Shown: positions 1 through 8,714, numbered from the stretch's first letter. The stretch: DNA of 64,000 nt from Variovorax atrisoli 110B (GCF_000382045.1 NZ_KB907450.1:696204-760203), one strand, 5' to 3'. Numbers and translations are program-made. The notes: generated from the letters alone by a model not told the origin.

Positions 1-127
1 AGCCACCGGCCGCACCGATGCAGCGCTGGGCTGGTCCATCGCCGTGCCCGGCGGCGTCGTGGCGCTGGTCGGCTTCGTGCTGATCTACGTGCGCTCCCGC
101 CTGTCCAACACGCCTTCGAGCAAGTAA
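1..127 (+). CDS. MFS-type transporter, C-terminal fragment
   Basis: The window opens inside a gene read in the frame starting at base 2 and ending at a TAA at 125-127. The visible 41 residues contain one hydrophobic segment (WSIAVPGGVVALVGFVLIYV) followed by a short basic, Ser-rich tail, as at the end of the last transmembrane helix of an MFS permease. It ends 11 bases before the next start and lies on the same strand as the catabolic-looking run that follows, so it may supply substrate uptake for it. Only the C-terminus is seen, so the family is inferred from hydrophobicity and position. Confidence 0.45.
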   Translation, partial: ATGRTDAALGWSIAVPGGVVALVGFVLIYVRSRLSNTPSSK

Positions 128-138
128 GGAGGCCCGCC

Positions 139-441
139 ATGCTCAAGCACATCGTGATGTGGAAGTTCAAGGAGCACGCCGAGGGCGCCGACAAGGCGAC
201 CAACCTGCTCAAGGCCAAGGCGCTGCTCGATGCCTGCGCGAAGCTCTCGCCCGGCACGCTGCGCTTCGAGGTGGCCATCGCCCAGCCCGGGCTGGAAGCC
301 ACCTACGACCTGGTCCTGTACTCGGAATTCACCGATGCCGCCGCGCTGGCTGCCTACGCCGACCACCCGCAGCACGTGGCGCTGAAGCCGTTCATCGGCG
401 CCGTGCGCGAAGCCCGCCAGTGCATGGACTACACGATCTGA
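139..441 (+). CDS. Dabb (stress-responsive A/B barrel) domain protein
   Basis: A 100-residue protein that is a single Dabb domain: it starts MLKHIVMWKFKEHAEG and ends with the typical strand after ADHPQHVALKPFIG. Dabb proteins form dimeric alpha+beta barrels; members range from stress proteins to small lyases or cyclases of aromatic and polyketide pathways, so the reaction here cannot be named. A strong ribosome site (aaggagg) sits 6-8 bases before the ATG. It lies between a permease end and an SDR on the same strand, which favours a role in a catabolic operon. Confidence 0.85.
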   Translation: MLKHIVMWKFKEHAEGADKATNLLKAKALLDACAKLSPGTLRFEVAIAQPGLEATYDLVLYSEFTDAAALAAYADHPQHVALKPFIGAVREARQCMDYTI

Positions 442-469
442 ACCACTACCCGAACCCCGGAGACAACCC

Positions 470-1267
470 ATGACCGCACGAACCGTCCAGAAACTCTTCG
501 ACCTCACCGGCAAGACCGCCCTCGTCACCGGCGGCTCGCGCGGCCTGGGGCTGCAGATGGCCCATGCACTGGGCGAGGCGGGCGCGAAGATCATGCTGAG
601 TTCGCGCAAGGCCGACGACCTGGAGCAGGCCGCCGCCGAACTGCAGGCCGCCGGCATCGACGCGCGCTGGATCGCCGCCGACTGCTCGAAGGAGGAAGAC
701 ACCCGCCGCCTGGCCGACGAGACGCTGCAGCGCATGGGCGCGGTCGACATCCTCGTGAACAACGCGGGCGCCAGCTGGGGCGCGCCGGCCGAGAACCACC
801 CGGTCGAGGCCTGGGACAAGGTGATGAACCTCAACGTACGGGGCTACTTCATCCTGTCGCAGCAGATCGCCAACGGCTACATGATCCCGAAGAAGTCGGG
901 CCGCATCATCAACATCGCCTCCATCGCCGGCCTCAACGGCAACCCGCCCGAGATGCAGACGCTGGCCTACAACACCTCCAAGACCGCAGTCATCGGCTTC
1001 ACCCGCACGCTGGCAGCCGAATGGGGCAAGTACAACATCAACGTGAACGCGATCTGCCCCGGCTTCTTCATGACGAAGATGGCCGCCGGCCTCATCAAGT
1101 CGCTGGGCGAGGAGAAGATGGCCGCGCAGGCGCCGCTGGGCCGCCTGGGCGACGAGGAAGACCTGAAGGGCCTGACGCTGCTGTTCGCGAGCGATGCCGG
1201 CAAGCACGTCACCGGCCAGTGGCTGGCGGTGGATGGCGGTGTCAGCGTCGTGCTCGGCGCAGCTTGA
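470..1267 (+). CDS. SDR family oxidoreductase
   Basis: Classical short-chain dehydrogenase of 265 residues. The nucleotide-binding motif TGGSRGLG is at residues 20-27, NNAG at 97-100, the catalytic Ser near 151, and the Tyr/Lys pair of YNTSK at 167 and 171. The C-terminus VTGQWLAVDGGVSVV matches the 3-oxoacyl-ACP reductase / gluconate 5-dehydrogenase branch. It should oxidise or reduce a hydroxy/keto pair with NAD(P)H in the cytoplasm. The start has a GGAGA site. It is followed by an extragenic repeat before the thioesterase gene. Substrate not determinable; the acyl-CoA-type neighbours suggest a beta-hydroxyacyl or cyclic alcohol substrate. Confidence 0.88.
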   Translation: MTARTVQKLFDLTGKTALVTGGSRGLGLQMAHALGEAGAKIMLSSRKADDLEQAAAELQAAGIDARWIAADCSKEEDTRRLADETLQRMGAVDILVNNAGASWGAPAENHPVEAWDKVMNLNVRGYFILSQQIANGYMIPKKSGRIINIASIAGLNGNPPEMQTLAYNTSKTAVIGFTRTLAAEWGKYNINVNAICPGFFMTKMAAGLIKSLGEEKMAAQAPLGRLGDEEDLKGLTLLFASDAGKHVTGQWLAVDGGVSVVLGAA

Positions 1268-1273
1268 AATGAC

Positions 1274-1370
1274 CACCCCCAGCCTCGCCCACTTCGTGTG
1301 GCTCGGACACCCCCTCGAGGGGGCGCACCCTGCGGCCCGGCGAAGCCGCTTCCGCGGGAGCCCGCGAAGG
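1274..1370 (+). repeat. Dispersed extragenic palindromic repeat, copy 1
   Basis: A 97-bp element in the 138-bp gap between the SDR and thioesterase genes. It contains blocks CACTTCGTGT, a palindrome CCCCCTCGAGGGGG, GCCCGGC.AAGCCG.TTCC and a final AAGG. All of these recur in the same order in the element at 21076-21174 on the opposite strand. The palindrome can fold as a hairpin in RNA. Elements of this layout (CTTCGTGTCGCTACGCC plus a CCCCC/GGGGG stem) are familiar between genes of Comamonadaceae. It lies between same-strand genes, so it could modulate transcript decay or attenuation. Confidence 0.8.
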
Positions 1371-1405
1371 GGCCGTGCCATCGTGTCGGCCATTGGCAGA
1401 CTGAA

Positions 1406-1867
1406 ATGACCACTCAAGACGAAGACATCAATTTCCGCTCGTACACGAGCCGCATCCCGTTCGCGCGCCACCTGGGCTTCGAACTCACGAAGTTCGAGAA
1501 CGGCGAATCCGAGATCCTCTACACCGCCAAGCCCGAGCACCTGAACACCTTCGACGTGACGCACGGCGGTGCCTGCATGACCTTGCTCGACATCACCATG
1601 GCCGCTGCCGCGCGCAGCATCGCGCCCGAGACGGGCGTGGTCACCATCGAGATGAAGACCAGCTTCATGCAGCCCTCCGTGGGCCCGCTGCATGCGCGCG
1701 GCACGCTCATTCACAGGACGGCGACGCTGGCTTTCACCGAGGCCAGAATCTACGACGAGCAGGAGCGCGTGTGCGCCCATGCCACCGGCACCTTCAAGTA
1801 CGTGAAGCGCCGGCTGCCGACGGGGCCGGCCAGCGCCAACGAGATGCGTCCGCCGTCCACCGACTGA
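1406..1867 (+). CDS. PaaI-family hotdog thioesterase
   Basis: A 153-residue hotdog-fold protein. The core FDVTHGGACMTLLDITMAAA is the PaaI/YbgC-like helix with the His-Gly-Gly dipeptide. It is followed by VVTIEMKTSFMQPSVGPLHARG and the strand ending CAHATGTFKYVKRR. Such enzymes hydrolyse acyl-CoA thioesters and release CoA in the cytoplasm. The reading frame is open to 1298, but that extension runs through the extragenic repeat, so the ATG at 1406 is preferred. The neighbouring SDR, MDR reductase and acyl-CoA dehydrogenase fit a CoA-thioester pathway. Confidence 0.88.
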   Translation: MTTQDEDINFRSYTSRIPFARHLGFELTKFENGESEILYTAKPEHLNTFDVTHGGACMTLLDITMAAAARSIAPETGVVTIEMKTSFMQPSVGPLHARGTLIHRTATLAFTEARIYDEQERVCAHATGTFKYVKRRLPTGPASANEMRPPSTD

Positions 1868-1923
1868 GCTGACTTGACGACCTGAACGAACAGCAGATCG
1901 ACCGAATTTCCCTGGAGTCTTCC

Positions 1924-2940
1924 ATGCCCACCAACAAGCAGATCCATCTCGACAACCGCCCCGAGGGCGAGGCCGTCGCCAGCAACTTCAAGCTCGTCAC
2001 CGCCGAAACCCCCGCGCTCAAGGACAACCAGGTCCTGGTGCGCCACCACTACCTGAGCCTGGACCCCTACATGCGCGGCCGCATGAACGACTCGAAGAGC
2101 TATGCACAGCCGCAGCCGCTGGGCCAGACCATGCAGGGCGGCACCGTCGGCGAAGTGGTCGAGAGCAAGCACCCCAAGTACGCTGTGGGCGACAAGGTGG
2201 TCGGCTTCGGCGGCTGGCAGGAATACAGCGTGGTCGATGCCTCGCAGCCCGGCGCGCTGAAGAAGGTCGACACCGCGCACGTGCCGCTGTCGCATTACCT
2301 CGGTGCGGTCGGCATGCCGGGCGTGACCGCCTGGTACGGGCTGGTGAAGATCATCGCGCCCAAGGCCGGTGAAACCGTGGTCATCACCGCCGCCAGCGGC
2401 GCGGTGGGCAGCGCCTTCGGCGCGCTGGCCAAGGCGCGCGGCTGCCGCGTGGTGGGCATTGCCGGCGGCGCCGAGAAGTGCAAGTACGTGACCGACGAAC
2501 TGGGCTTCGACGCCTGCATCGACTACCGCCAGCACACCGACGTCAAGTCGATGAGCGCCGCGCTCAAGGAAGCCTGCCCGAACGGCATCGACGGCTACTT
2601 CGAGAACGTCGGAGGCTACATCTTCGACGCGGTGCTGCTGCGCGCCAACGCCTTCGCCCGCGTGGCGCTGTGCGGAATGATCGCGGGCTACGACGGCCAG
2701 CCGCTGCCCCTGGCCAACCCGGCGCTGATCCTCATCAACCGCATGAAGATCGAAGGCTTCATCGTCAGCGAGCACATGGAAGTGTGGCCGGAGGCGTTGA
2801 CCGAGCTGGGCACGCTGGTGGCCACCGGCAAGCTCAAGCCGCGCGAGTCGATCGCGCAGGGCATCGAGTCGGCTCCCGAGGCCTTCCTGGGCCTGCTCAA
2901 GGGCCGCAACTTCGGCAAGCAACTGGTCAAGCTCGTCTGA
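1924..2940 (+). CDS. Zinc-independent MDR NADP-dependent oxidoreductase (CurA/LTB4DH-like)
   Basis: Medium-chain reductase of 338 residues in the leukotriene-B4 12-hydroxydehydrogenase / CurA subfamily. It has LSLDPYMRGRM near residue 45, the substrate-pocket segment GMPGVTAWYGL near 135, and the nucleotide-binding glycine run AASGAVGS near 158. The catalytic zinc ligands of alcohol dehydrogenases are absent. Family members reduce alpha,beta-unsaturated aldehydes, ketones or curcumin-like enones with NADPH. The coding start follows a CTGGAG ribosome site. It sits in the same-strand run with the acyl-CoA dehydrogenase homologue and probably acts on the same carbon skeleton. Confidence 0.88.
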   Translation: MPTNKQIHLDNRPEGEAVASNFKLVTAETPALKDNQVLVRHHYLSLDPYMRGRMNDSKSYAQPQPLGQTMQGGTVGEVVESKHPKYAVGDKVVGFGGWQEYSVVDASQPGALKKVDTAHVPLSHYLGAVGMPGVTAWYGLVKIIAPKAGETVVITAASGAVGSAFGALAKARGCRVVGIAGGAEKCKYVTDELGFDACIDYRQHTDVKSMSAALKEACPNGIDGYFENVGGYIFDAVLLRANAFARVALCGMIAGYDGQPLPLANPALILINRMKIEGFIVSEHMEVWPEALTELGTLVATGKLKPRESIAQGIESAPEAFLGLLKGRNFGKQLVKLV

Positions 2941-3047
2941 TTGATGCGCCGATGAGCTGAACGCACGGCAAGGAGGCCGGTCATGCGCGCCGCGCCGGGC
3001 CGCCCCAAGCAAGCGAGCACCGCGGTGCAGAGCACGGAGGTATTCGA

Positions 3048-4691
3048 ATGAACTCGACGCACGAGGTCTTCAACCAGCCCGAGCCGCTGGTCGACTACAA
3101 CCTCTTCGACACCAACCGGCCGCTGCGCGATGCACTGAAGTTCAACGCGCCCACGCTGCAGACCACGCAACTGCACGAACTGGGCGCCACCCTCGGCTCG
3201 GCCGGCATGCAGGCGCATGCGCGGCTCGCCAATGTCCACACGCCCGAGCTTCACACGCACGATCGCTTCGGGCGGCGCATCGACGAGGTGGAATTCCACC
3301 CCAGCTATCACGCACTGATGAGCGCCGCCGTGGGCGCCGGCCTGCACGGCACGCCGTGGACCGGCACCTCCGCCTCGCCGCACGTGCTGCGCGCGGCCGG
3401 CTTCATGCTCTTCACCGAGCTGGAGCCGTCGATCCTTTGCCCCATCTCCATGACCTACGCCGTCACGCCTGCGCTGCGCGGCAACGCGGCGGTGCATGCC
3501 GACTGGGCACCGAAGCTCGGCAGCCTCTGGTACGACCCGACGCTCAAGCCCTTCGGCGACAAGCCCGGCGTGACCATGGGCATGGGCATGACCGAGAAGC
3601 AGGGCGGCTCCGACGTGCGGGCCAACACTTCCCAGGCGGTTCGCGAAGGCGGCAGCGATGCCTGGGGCGAGCGCTACGCCATCACCGGCCACAAATGGTT
3701 CTTCTCGGCACCGATGTGCGATGCCTTCCTGGTGCTCGCGCAGGCGCCCGCCGGGCTTTCGTGCTTCTTCCTGCCGCGCGTGCTGCCGGATGGCTCGCGC
3801 AACGCGATCCGCATCCAGCGGCTGAAGGACAAGCTGGGCAACAAGGCCAACGCGAGCTCCGAGGTCGAGTTTCACGGCGCAACCGCGTGGCTCGTGGGCG
3901 ATGAGGGCCGCGGCATTCCGCAGATCCTCGAGATGGGCACGATGACGCGGCTCGACTGCGCGCTGGGCACCAGCGGCCTGATGCGCCAGGCACTGGCGAT
4001 CGCGCTCAACCACGCCAGCCAGCGCATGGCCTTCGGCAAGCCGCTGATCGACCAGCCGCTGATGAAGAACGTGCTGGCCGACCTTGCGCTGGAGAGCGAG
4101 GCTGCAACCGCGCTTGCCATCCGCCTCGCGCGGGCCTTCGACCACCAGTCCGACGAGCACGAACGCCTGATGGCCCGGCTGCTCACACCGGTCGCCAAGT
4201 TCTGGATCTGCAAGCGCGGCAGCGCCTTCGCTCAGGAAGCCATGGAGTGCCTCGGCGGCAACGGCTATGTGGAGGAGGGCGGCGAGGGCATCATGGCCCG
4301 CATCTACCGCGAGATCCCGCTCAACTCCATCTGGGAGGGCGCGGGAAACATCATGGCGCTCGACCTGCTGCGCGGGCTGCGCAAGGGCGATGCGGTGGCC
4401 GCGCTCGAGAAGGAGCTGGCGCCCGCGAGGGGGCGGCATGCCGCGCTCGACCGCCTCGCCGACGCACTGCCGGCGCGCATCGAGGCGATGGCTTCCGAGG
4501 CCGAGGCCCGCCGCCTTGCGCAGGATGTCGCACTGGCCGTGCAGGCCGCGCTGCTCGTGCAGACTGCCCCGCCTGCAGTGGCGCACGCCTTCTGCGCATC
4601 GCGCCTTGCCGGCGACTGGGGCCATGCCTTCGGCACCCTGGCCGCAGGCACCGATTTCGATTCGATCATCCAGCGCGCCCAGCCCCGCTGA
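3048..4691 (+). CDS. AidB-like acyl-CoA dehydrogenase
   Basis: A 547-residue flavoprotein matching the AidB branch of acyl-CoA dehydrogenases in length (E. coli AidB is 541). The N-terminus VFNQPEPLVDYNLFDTNRPL is diagnostic. GMGMTEKQGGSDVRANTS is the flavin-proximal acyl-CoA dehydrogenase signature, and ECLGGNGYVEE with RIYREIPLNSIWEGAGN forms the C-terminal FAD-binding part. E. coli AidB is induced by alkylation damage, binds DNA and has weak isovaleryl-CoA dehydrogenase activity. Here the gene lies in a catabolic-looking run without adaptive-response partners; the Ogt gene is 24 kb away. An oxidative role on a CoA ester is therefore as likely as a protective one. Confidence 0.9.
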   Translation: MNSTHEVFNQPEPLVDYNLFDTNRPLRDALKFNAPTLQTTQLHELGATLGSAGMQAHARLANVHTPELHTHDRFGRRIDEVEFHPSYHALMSAAVGAGLHGTPWTGTSASPHVLRAAGFMLFTELEPSILCPISMTYAVTPALRGNAAVHADWAPKLGSLWYDPTLKPFGDKPGVTMGMGMTEKQGGSDVRANTSQAVREGGSDAWGERYAITGHKWFFSAPMCDAFLVLAQAPAGLSCFFLPRVLPDGSRNAIRIQRLKDKLGNKANASSEVEFHGATAWLVGDEGRGIPQILEMGTMTRLDCALGTSGLMRQALAIALNHASQRMAFGKPLIDQPLMKNVLADLALESEAATALAIRLARAFDHQSDEHERLMARLLTPVAKFWICKRGSAFAQEAMECLGGNGYVEEGGEGIMARIYREIPLNSIWEGAGNIMALDLLRGLRKGDAVAALEKELAPARGRHAALDRLADALPARIEAMASEAEARRLAQDVALAVQAALLVQTAPPAVAHAFCASRLAGDWGHAFGTLAAGTDFDSIIQRAQPR

Positions 4692-4728
4692 AGCGCGCCA
4701 ACATCACAACGCTAGAAAGCCCACGAAC

Positions 4729-5667
4729 ATGGCCGACCTGATCCTTCATCACTACCTCACCTCGCCGTTCTCGGAGAAGGTGCGCCTGATCCTCGGCGCC
4801 AAGAAGCTGCCGTGGAAGTCGGTCTTCATCCCGCCGATCATGCCCAAGCCCGACGTGGAGGTGCTCACCGGCGGCTACCGCAAGACGCCGTTCCTGCAGA
4901 TCGGTGCCGACATCTACTGCGACAGCGCGCTCATCGCCGACGTGCTGGAGCACCTGCAGCCCACGCCCACGCTCTACCCCGAGCCCGAGAAGGGCATGTC
5001 GCGCATCCTCGCGCAATGGGCCGACACCACGCTCTTCTGGGCCGCCATGGCATGGAACCTCCAGCCCAGGGGCGCGGCCGAGGTGTTCGCCAAGGCCCCG
5101 CCGGAAGCGGCCAAGGCCTTCGGCGAGGACCGCGGCAAGATGAGCGCCGGCAACATGACCCGCCTGCGCCCGGCCGATGCCACCAGCGCCTACAAGTCGT
5201 ATCTGCGCCGGCTCTCCGACATGCTCGACGAGAAGCCCTACCTGCTCGGCGAGGTGCCCAGCATCGCCGACTTCTCGGCCTACCACCCGCTGTGGTACAC
5301 GCGGCGCATCGAGTCGGTCCGCACCATCCTCGACCTCACGCCCGCGGTGGTCGACTGGATGGACCGCATGGCCGCCATCGGCCACGACGTGCCCGAGAAG
5401 TTCACGAGCGCAGAAGCCATCGCGGTCGCCAAGGCCTCCACGCCGCACTCGCTGCTGACCGACAGCACCTTCCAGGACGACCACGGCATCCCGCTGGGCA
5501 GCGCCGTCACCATCCGCGCCGAGAGCTTCGGCCTCGAAGAGACGCCCGGCACGCTGGTCGCCGCCACGCGCACGCACTACACGCTGGAGCGCAGCAGCGA
5601 GCAAGTGGGCACGGTGCATGTGCACTTTCCCCGCATCGGGTATGTGCTGAAAAAGGCGGAAGGCTGA
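4729..5667 (+). CDS. Glutathione S-transferase family protein
   Basis: A 312-residue protein with a thioredoxin-like N-terminal domain (SPFSEKVRLILGAKKLPW, then the cis-proline segment GYRKTPFLQIGADIYCDSALI) and an all-helical C-terminal domain (PYLLGEVPSIADFSAYHPLWY). A further ~80 residues form a C-terminal extension, longer than the usual ~210-residue GST. It probably conjugates or reduces an electrophile with glutathione. The frame continues upstream, antisense to nothing but out of frame inside the dehydrogenase, so the ATG at 4729 is chosen because family homology begins there. It is 37 bases after the AidB-like gene, likely co-transcribed. Confidence 0.85.
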   Translation: MADLILHHYLTSPFSEKVRLILGAKKLPWKSVFIPPIMPKPDVEVLTGGYRKTPFLQIGADIYCDSALIADVLEHLQPTPTLYPEPEKGMSRILAQWADTTLFWAAMAWNLQPRGAAEVFAKAPPEAAKAFGEDRGKMSAGNMTRLRPADATSAYKSYLRRLSDMLDEKPYLLGEVPSIADFSAYHPLWYTRRIESVRTILDLTPAVVDWMDRMAAIGHDVPEKFTSAEAIAVAKASTPHSLLTDSTFQDDHGIPLGSAVTIRAESFGLEETPGTLVAATRTHYTLERSSEQVGTVHVHFPRIGYVLKKAEG

Positions 5668-5748
5668 TTCGGGTCACGCGAACGACAGTCGATCTCTGCG
5701 CGAAGCGGTCCAATAGACGGCGCAGAGACAACCAAAGGAAAGCACCCA

Positions 5749-6654
5749 ATGATTCAGGACTTCAAGGGCAAGACCGCAGTTCTCACTGGCGCGGGTTCGG
5801 GCTTCGGCCTGGAATGCGCGCGCATCGGCGCCGCCCGCGGCATGAACCTCGTGCTGGTCGACGTGCAGCAGGACGCGCTCGACAAGGCTGCGGCGGAGAT
5901 GGAAGTGGCCGGCGTTCAGGTGCTGGCGCGCAAGGTCGACGTGTCGGACGCCGCGCAGATGGAGGCGTTGGCCGCTGCGGTGAAGGAGCGCTTCGGCGCG
6001 CCGCACTTCGTGTTCAACAACGCGGGCGTGGGTGCCGGCGGGCTGGTGTGGGAGAACACGGTCGCCGACTGGGAGTGGGTGCTGGGCGTGGACCTTTGGG
6101 GCGTGATCCACGGCGTGCGCCTGTTCGTGCCGATGATGCTGGAAGCTGCCGCGAAAGACCCGTCCTACCGCGGCCACGTGACCAACACCGCCAGCATGGC
6201 CGGCCTGCTCACGCCGCCCAACATGGGCATCTACAACGCCGCGAAGGCCGCGGTGGTAAGCCTCACCGAGACGATGTACCAGGACCTGAACCTCGTCACC
6301 GACCAGATCGGTGCGAGCCTGCTGTGCCCGTACTTCGTGCCCACGGGCATCACCAGCAGCGAGCGCAACCGCCCGAATGCACCGAAGGAAAGCGAGCTCA
6401 CCAAGAGCCAGCTGATCGGCCAGGCGATGAGCAACAAGGCGGTGAGCAGCGGCAAGATCACCGCCGCCGAAGTGGCCGCCAAGGTGTTCGAGGCCATCAG
6501 CGACAACCAGTTCTACGTGTTCAGCCATCCGAAGGCGCTGGGCAACGTGCGCAGCCGCATGGAGAACATTGTCTCCATCACCAATCCGGCCGACCCTTTC
6601 CTGGAGCGGCCCGAGATCGGCCAGAAGCTGCGCGAGCAGCTGCGCTCGGCCTGA
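5749..6654 (+). CDS. SDR family oxidoreductase
   Basis: A 301-residue classical-type SDR. TGAGSGFG at residues 13-20 binds the cofactor, NNAGVG is near 90, and YNAAK at 162-166 holds the catalytic Tyr and Lys. The C-terminal ~60 residues are longer than in a minimal SDR. An AAAGGAAAG ribosome site precedes the ATG. It is the last gene of the same-strand run that begins at the window edge and probably processes an alcohol or ketone in that pathway. It is not closely similar to the SDR at 470-1267 outside the motifs, so the two likely catalyse different steps. Confidence 0.87.
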   Translation: MIQDFKGKTAVLTGAGSGFGLECARIGAARGMNLVLVDVQQDALDKAAAEMEVAGVQVLARKVDVSDAAQMEALAAAVKERFGAPHFVFNNAGVGAGGLVWENTVADWEWVLGVDLWGVIHGVRLFVPMMLEAAAKDPSYRGHVTNTASMAGLLTPPNMGIYNAAKAAVVSLTETMYQDLNLVTDQIGASLLCPYFVPTGITSSERNRPNAPKESELTKSQLIGQAMSNKAVSSGKITAAEVAAKVFEAISDNQFYVFSHPKALGNVRSRMENIVSITNPADPFLERPEIGQKLREQLRSA

Positions 6655-6693
6655 ACGAAGGGCCGGAAAAGTTGATGAAGGGCAGGCCGGCGA

Positions 6694-7362
6694 TCACACG
6701 GCCTGCAGTTCGGCGACCAGTGCCTCCACGCGCGCGAGCGCATTCGAGATGGAGCGCTCCAGCAGATCGCCGTGGTCCTCCGCGTGCTCGATCGCGAAGC
6801 TGTGGACTTCGTTCAATCCCAGCAGCGCCAGCGGGTTCGTGACGCCCGGTGTGAGCAGGTCCATCTGCGCCTGGAAGCCGCCCGGCCCGTAGCCGCTGCT
6901 GCCGCACGAGGTGAGCAGCACCGTGCGGCGATGGCGCTCGGCCAGCAGCGGCACGTACGGGTTGTCGCGGGAGGGGTCGAAGTCGAAGGTGGAGCCGATG
7001 CGCACGATGTTGTCGATCCATGACTTCAGCGGGGCGGGCATTCCGAAGTTGTACATGGGCACGCCGATCACCAGCACGTCGGCGCGGCGGACCTCGGCGA
7101 TCAGCGCGTCGCTTTCGGCGAGCACCGCGTGCATCCACGGCTCGCGCTGCCCGGCCGGCGTGTAGCCGGAAGCGATCCATTCGCCGGTGACGTGGCCGGG
7201 CGGCGTGGCGCCGACGTCGCGGTAGATCACTTCGTCATCGGGCCGCGCTGCGCGCCAGGTCGTGACGAAGTGATGGCTGAGGCGGCGCGAATGCGAGCCG
7301 TGGACGTGCGTGCCCGAGCGGCCGGGGCGGGCGCTGGCGTCGATGTGGAGCAGTGTGGTCAT
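6694..7362 (-). CDS. FMN-dependent NADH-azoreductase / quinone reductase, paralogue 1
   Basis: A 222-residue flavodoxin-fold oxidoreductase. LLHIDASARPGRSGTHVHGS is the FMN phosphate-binding region, and VPMYNFGMPAPLKSWIDNIVR is the AzoR family signature near residue 100. These enzymes pass electrons from NAD(P)H to quinones, azo dyes or nitro compounds. The start at 7362 is preferred to an upstream ATG because it has an AGAGGA site and the family begins there. It is transcribed away from the LysR gene at 7510, its probable regulator. A clear paralogue lies at 13707-14459 with its own divergent LysR. Confidence 0.87.
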   Translation of the reverse strand: MTTLLHIDASARPGRSGTHVHGSHSRRLSHHFVTTWRAARPDDEVIYRDVGATPPGHVTGEWIASGYTPAGQREPWMHAVLAESDALIAEVRRADVLVIGVPMYNFGMPAPLKSWIDNIVRIGSTFDFDPSRDNPYVPLLAERHRRTVLLTSCGSSGYGPGGFQAQMDLLTPGVTNPLALLGLNEVHSFAIEHAEDHGDLLERSISNALARVEALVAELQAV

Positions 7363-7454
7363 GGAGCGGTCCTCTTTGACATGAAGATTTGGATGAAGAG
7401 AATTCAGCTGTCTGCCTGGCATGAAGTGAAATCTACCGATGCACTGATGCGGCG

Positions 7455-7470
7455 ACAAACGACGATTTCT
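7455..7470 (+). promoter_or_regulatory. Putative LysR operator, shared motif copy 1
   Basis: ACAAACGACGATTTCT in the azoreductase/LysR divergent promoter. Fourteen of sixteen bases recur, in the same orientation relative to the LysR gene, at 13614-13629 in the paralogous promoter. The flanking bases extend it to a CAAA-N10-TTTG dyad in this copy only. It lies 93 bp from the azoreductase start and 40 bp from the LysR start. The function is inferred from conservation and position. Confidence 0.5.
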
Positions 7471-7509
7471 TTGCGCTGCTGAAAAATTAATTCATCCATT
7501 CGCCCATCC

Positions 7510-8412
7510 ATGGCCAACCTTCGCCAACTCCCTGCGCTGGCGGCGCTGCGCGCCTTCGAGGCCGCCGCGCGGCACTGCAGCGCCAAGCTCGCGGCCAATG
7601 AGCTGTCGGTGACGCCCACGGCCATCAGCCACCAGGTGCGCCAGCTCGAGGATTCGCTTGGCGTGGCGCTCTTCATCCGGCAGCCGAGGCAACTGGTGCT
7701 CACGCCGCAGGGCAGGGAACTGCAGGCGGTGCTCGGCGAATCGTTCAATGCCATGGCGAATGCGGTCGCGCGGCTGCGTGCGCCGCCCGAGCGGACCGCC
7801 ATCACGCTGTCGACCACGCCGGCTGTCGCGGCGCGATGGCTGCTGCCGCGCGTGAGCACGCTGCGCGCGCTGCATCCGAGGCTCGACCTGCGCATCCACG
7901 CGTCGCACGACGCGGTGCCGCTCGACGGCGTCACCGCCGACATCGCGATCCGCTATGGGCGCGGGGCGTGGCCCGGCATGGTGTCGCAGAAGCTGTTCGA
8001 CAACGTCTTCGCGCCGGCGTGCAGCCCCGCGCTCAAGCTGCGCCGCCCCGGCGAACTGGTGCGGCATACGCTGCTGCACTTCGAGGTGCCGGGCAGCAAG
8101 ACCCAGCCGGGCACGTGGACCGCGTGGCAGCAGGAGGCGCAGGTGCCGGGTCTCGACGTGTCGGCCGGCCCGGTGTTCTCCGATGAGACGCACACCGTGT
8201 CGGCAGCGCTGCAGGGACAGGGCGTCGCCCTGATGAGCCTTGCGTTGATCGCCGACGAACTGCGCGCGGGCAATCTCGTCCAGCCCTTCGGTCCGCAACT
8301 GCCGGGCTTGCCGTTCCATCTCGTCTGCCCGAAGGAGCGACGCGACGAGCCCGCCGTGGCGGCGGTTTTCGACTGGGTGAGGGCGCTGCAGCCGCCCGGC
8401 GACAACGCCTGA
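7510..8412 (+). CDS. LysR-family transcriptional regulator, GcvA-like, paralogue 1
   Basis: A 300-residue LTTR. The winged helix-turn-helix is in residues 1-65 (LAALRAFEAAARHCSAKLAANELSVTPTAISHQV, compressed here to its key positions Ala18, His22, Ser33 to His38). The effector-binding domain follows from about 90 to the end. The N-terminal LxALRAFEAAAR pattern is that of GcvA-type regulators. It is divergent from the azoreductase at 6694-7362, so it most likely controls that gene and itself in response to a quinone-like or electrophilic effector. Its closest relative in this window is the regulator at 12681-13607. Confidence 0.88.
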   Translation: MANLRQLPALAALRAFEAAARHCSAKLAANELSVTPTAISHQVRQLEDSLGVALFIRQPRQLVLTPQGRELQAVLGESFNAMANAVARLRAPPERTAITLSTTPAVAARWLLPRVSTLRALHPRLDLRIHASHDAVPLDGVTADIAIRYGRGAWPGMVSQKLFDNVFAPACSPALKLRRPGELVRHTLLHFEVPGSKTQPGTWTAWQQEAQVPGLDVSAGPVFSDETHTVSAALQGQGVALMSLALIADELRAGNLVQPFGPQLPGLPFHLVCPKERRDEPAVAAVFDWVRALQPPGDNA

Positions 8413-8714
8413 CTCCGCCTGCAGTGACTTTCGGCACTGGTGGCTGCCGGCTCGCGCCCCTAGAGTCCGCGCGAGGATCAGGCGGCGCCTTGCTGTTCAC
8501 CGGTTGTTAACTATTGCGCAGGCCGTCGAGCTTTGTTCGCCGCGCCTCTTCTCATCCGCAAGGTTCGCGCAGTAATCCCTTAGCCCGGCCGGATCCTTTC
8601 CTTAACCTTCAGTCACTTTCTTTGAGGAAGCTCAGAAAAGGTTGCCCCGAAGCAGCCGGCCTTCTTCAGCGGACCCATGCATACACGCGAGATATCGCGA
8701 AGAGGAGGACATTC
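8413..8714. other. 302-bp gene-free gap before two small membrane-protein genes
   Basis: No convincing coding sequence. The first part carries a short CAGTG/CACTG dyad (8422-8439) just after the LysR stop, without a T-run. The middle is pyrimidine-rich and less GC-rich than its surroundings (ccggttgttaactattgcg, ccttaaccttcagtcactttctttgagg) and is a plausible promoter region for the downstream pair, though no clean -35/-10 pair can be named. It ends with a strong ribosome site, gaggagga, before the ATG at 8715. Confidence 0.5.

Noticed and set aside
1298..1405. N-terminal extension of the thioesterase
   Set aside because: The extra codons lie inside the dispersed extragenic repeat and match no thioesterase.
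2941..3047. Further copy of the extragenic repeat before the AidB-like gene
   Set aside because: The GC-rich spacer (ccgggccgccccaag) lacks the CACTTCGTGT block and the CCCCC/GGGGG stem, so it is not called.
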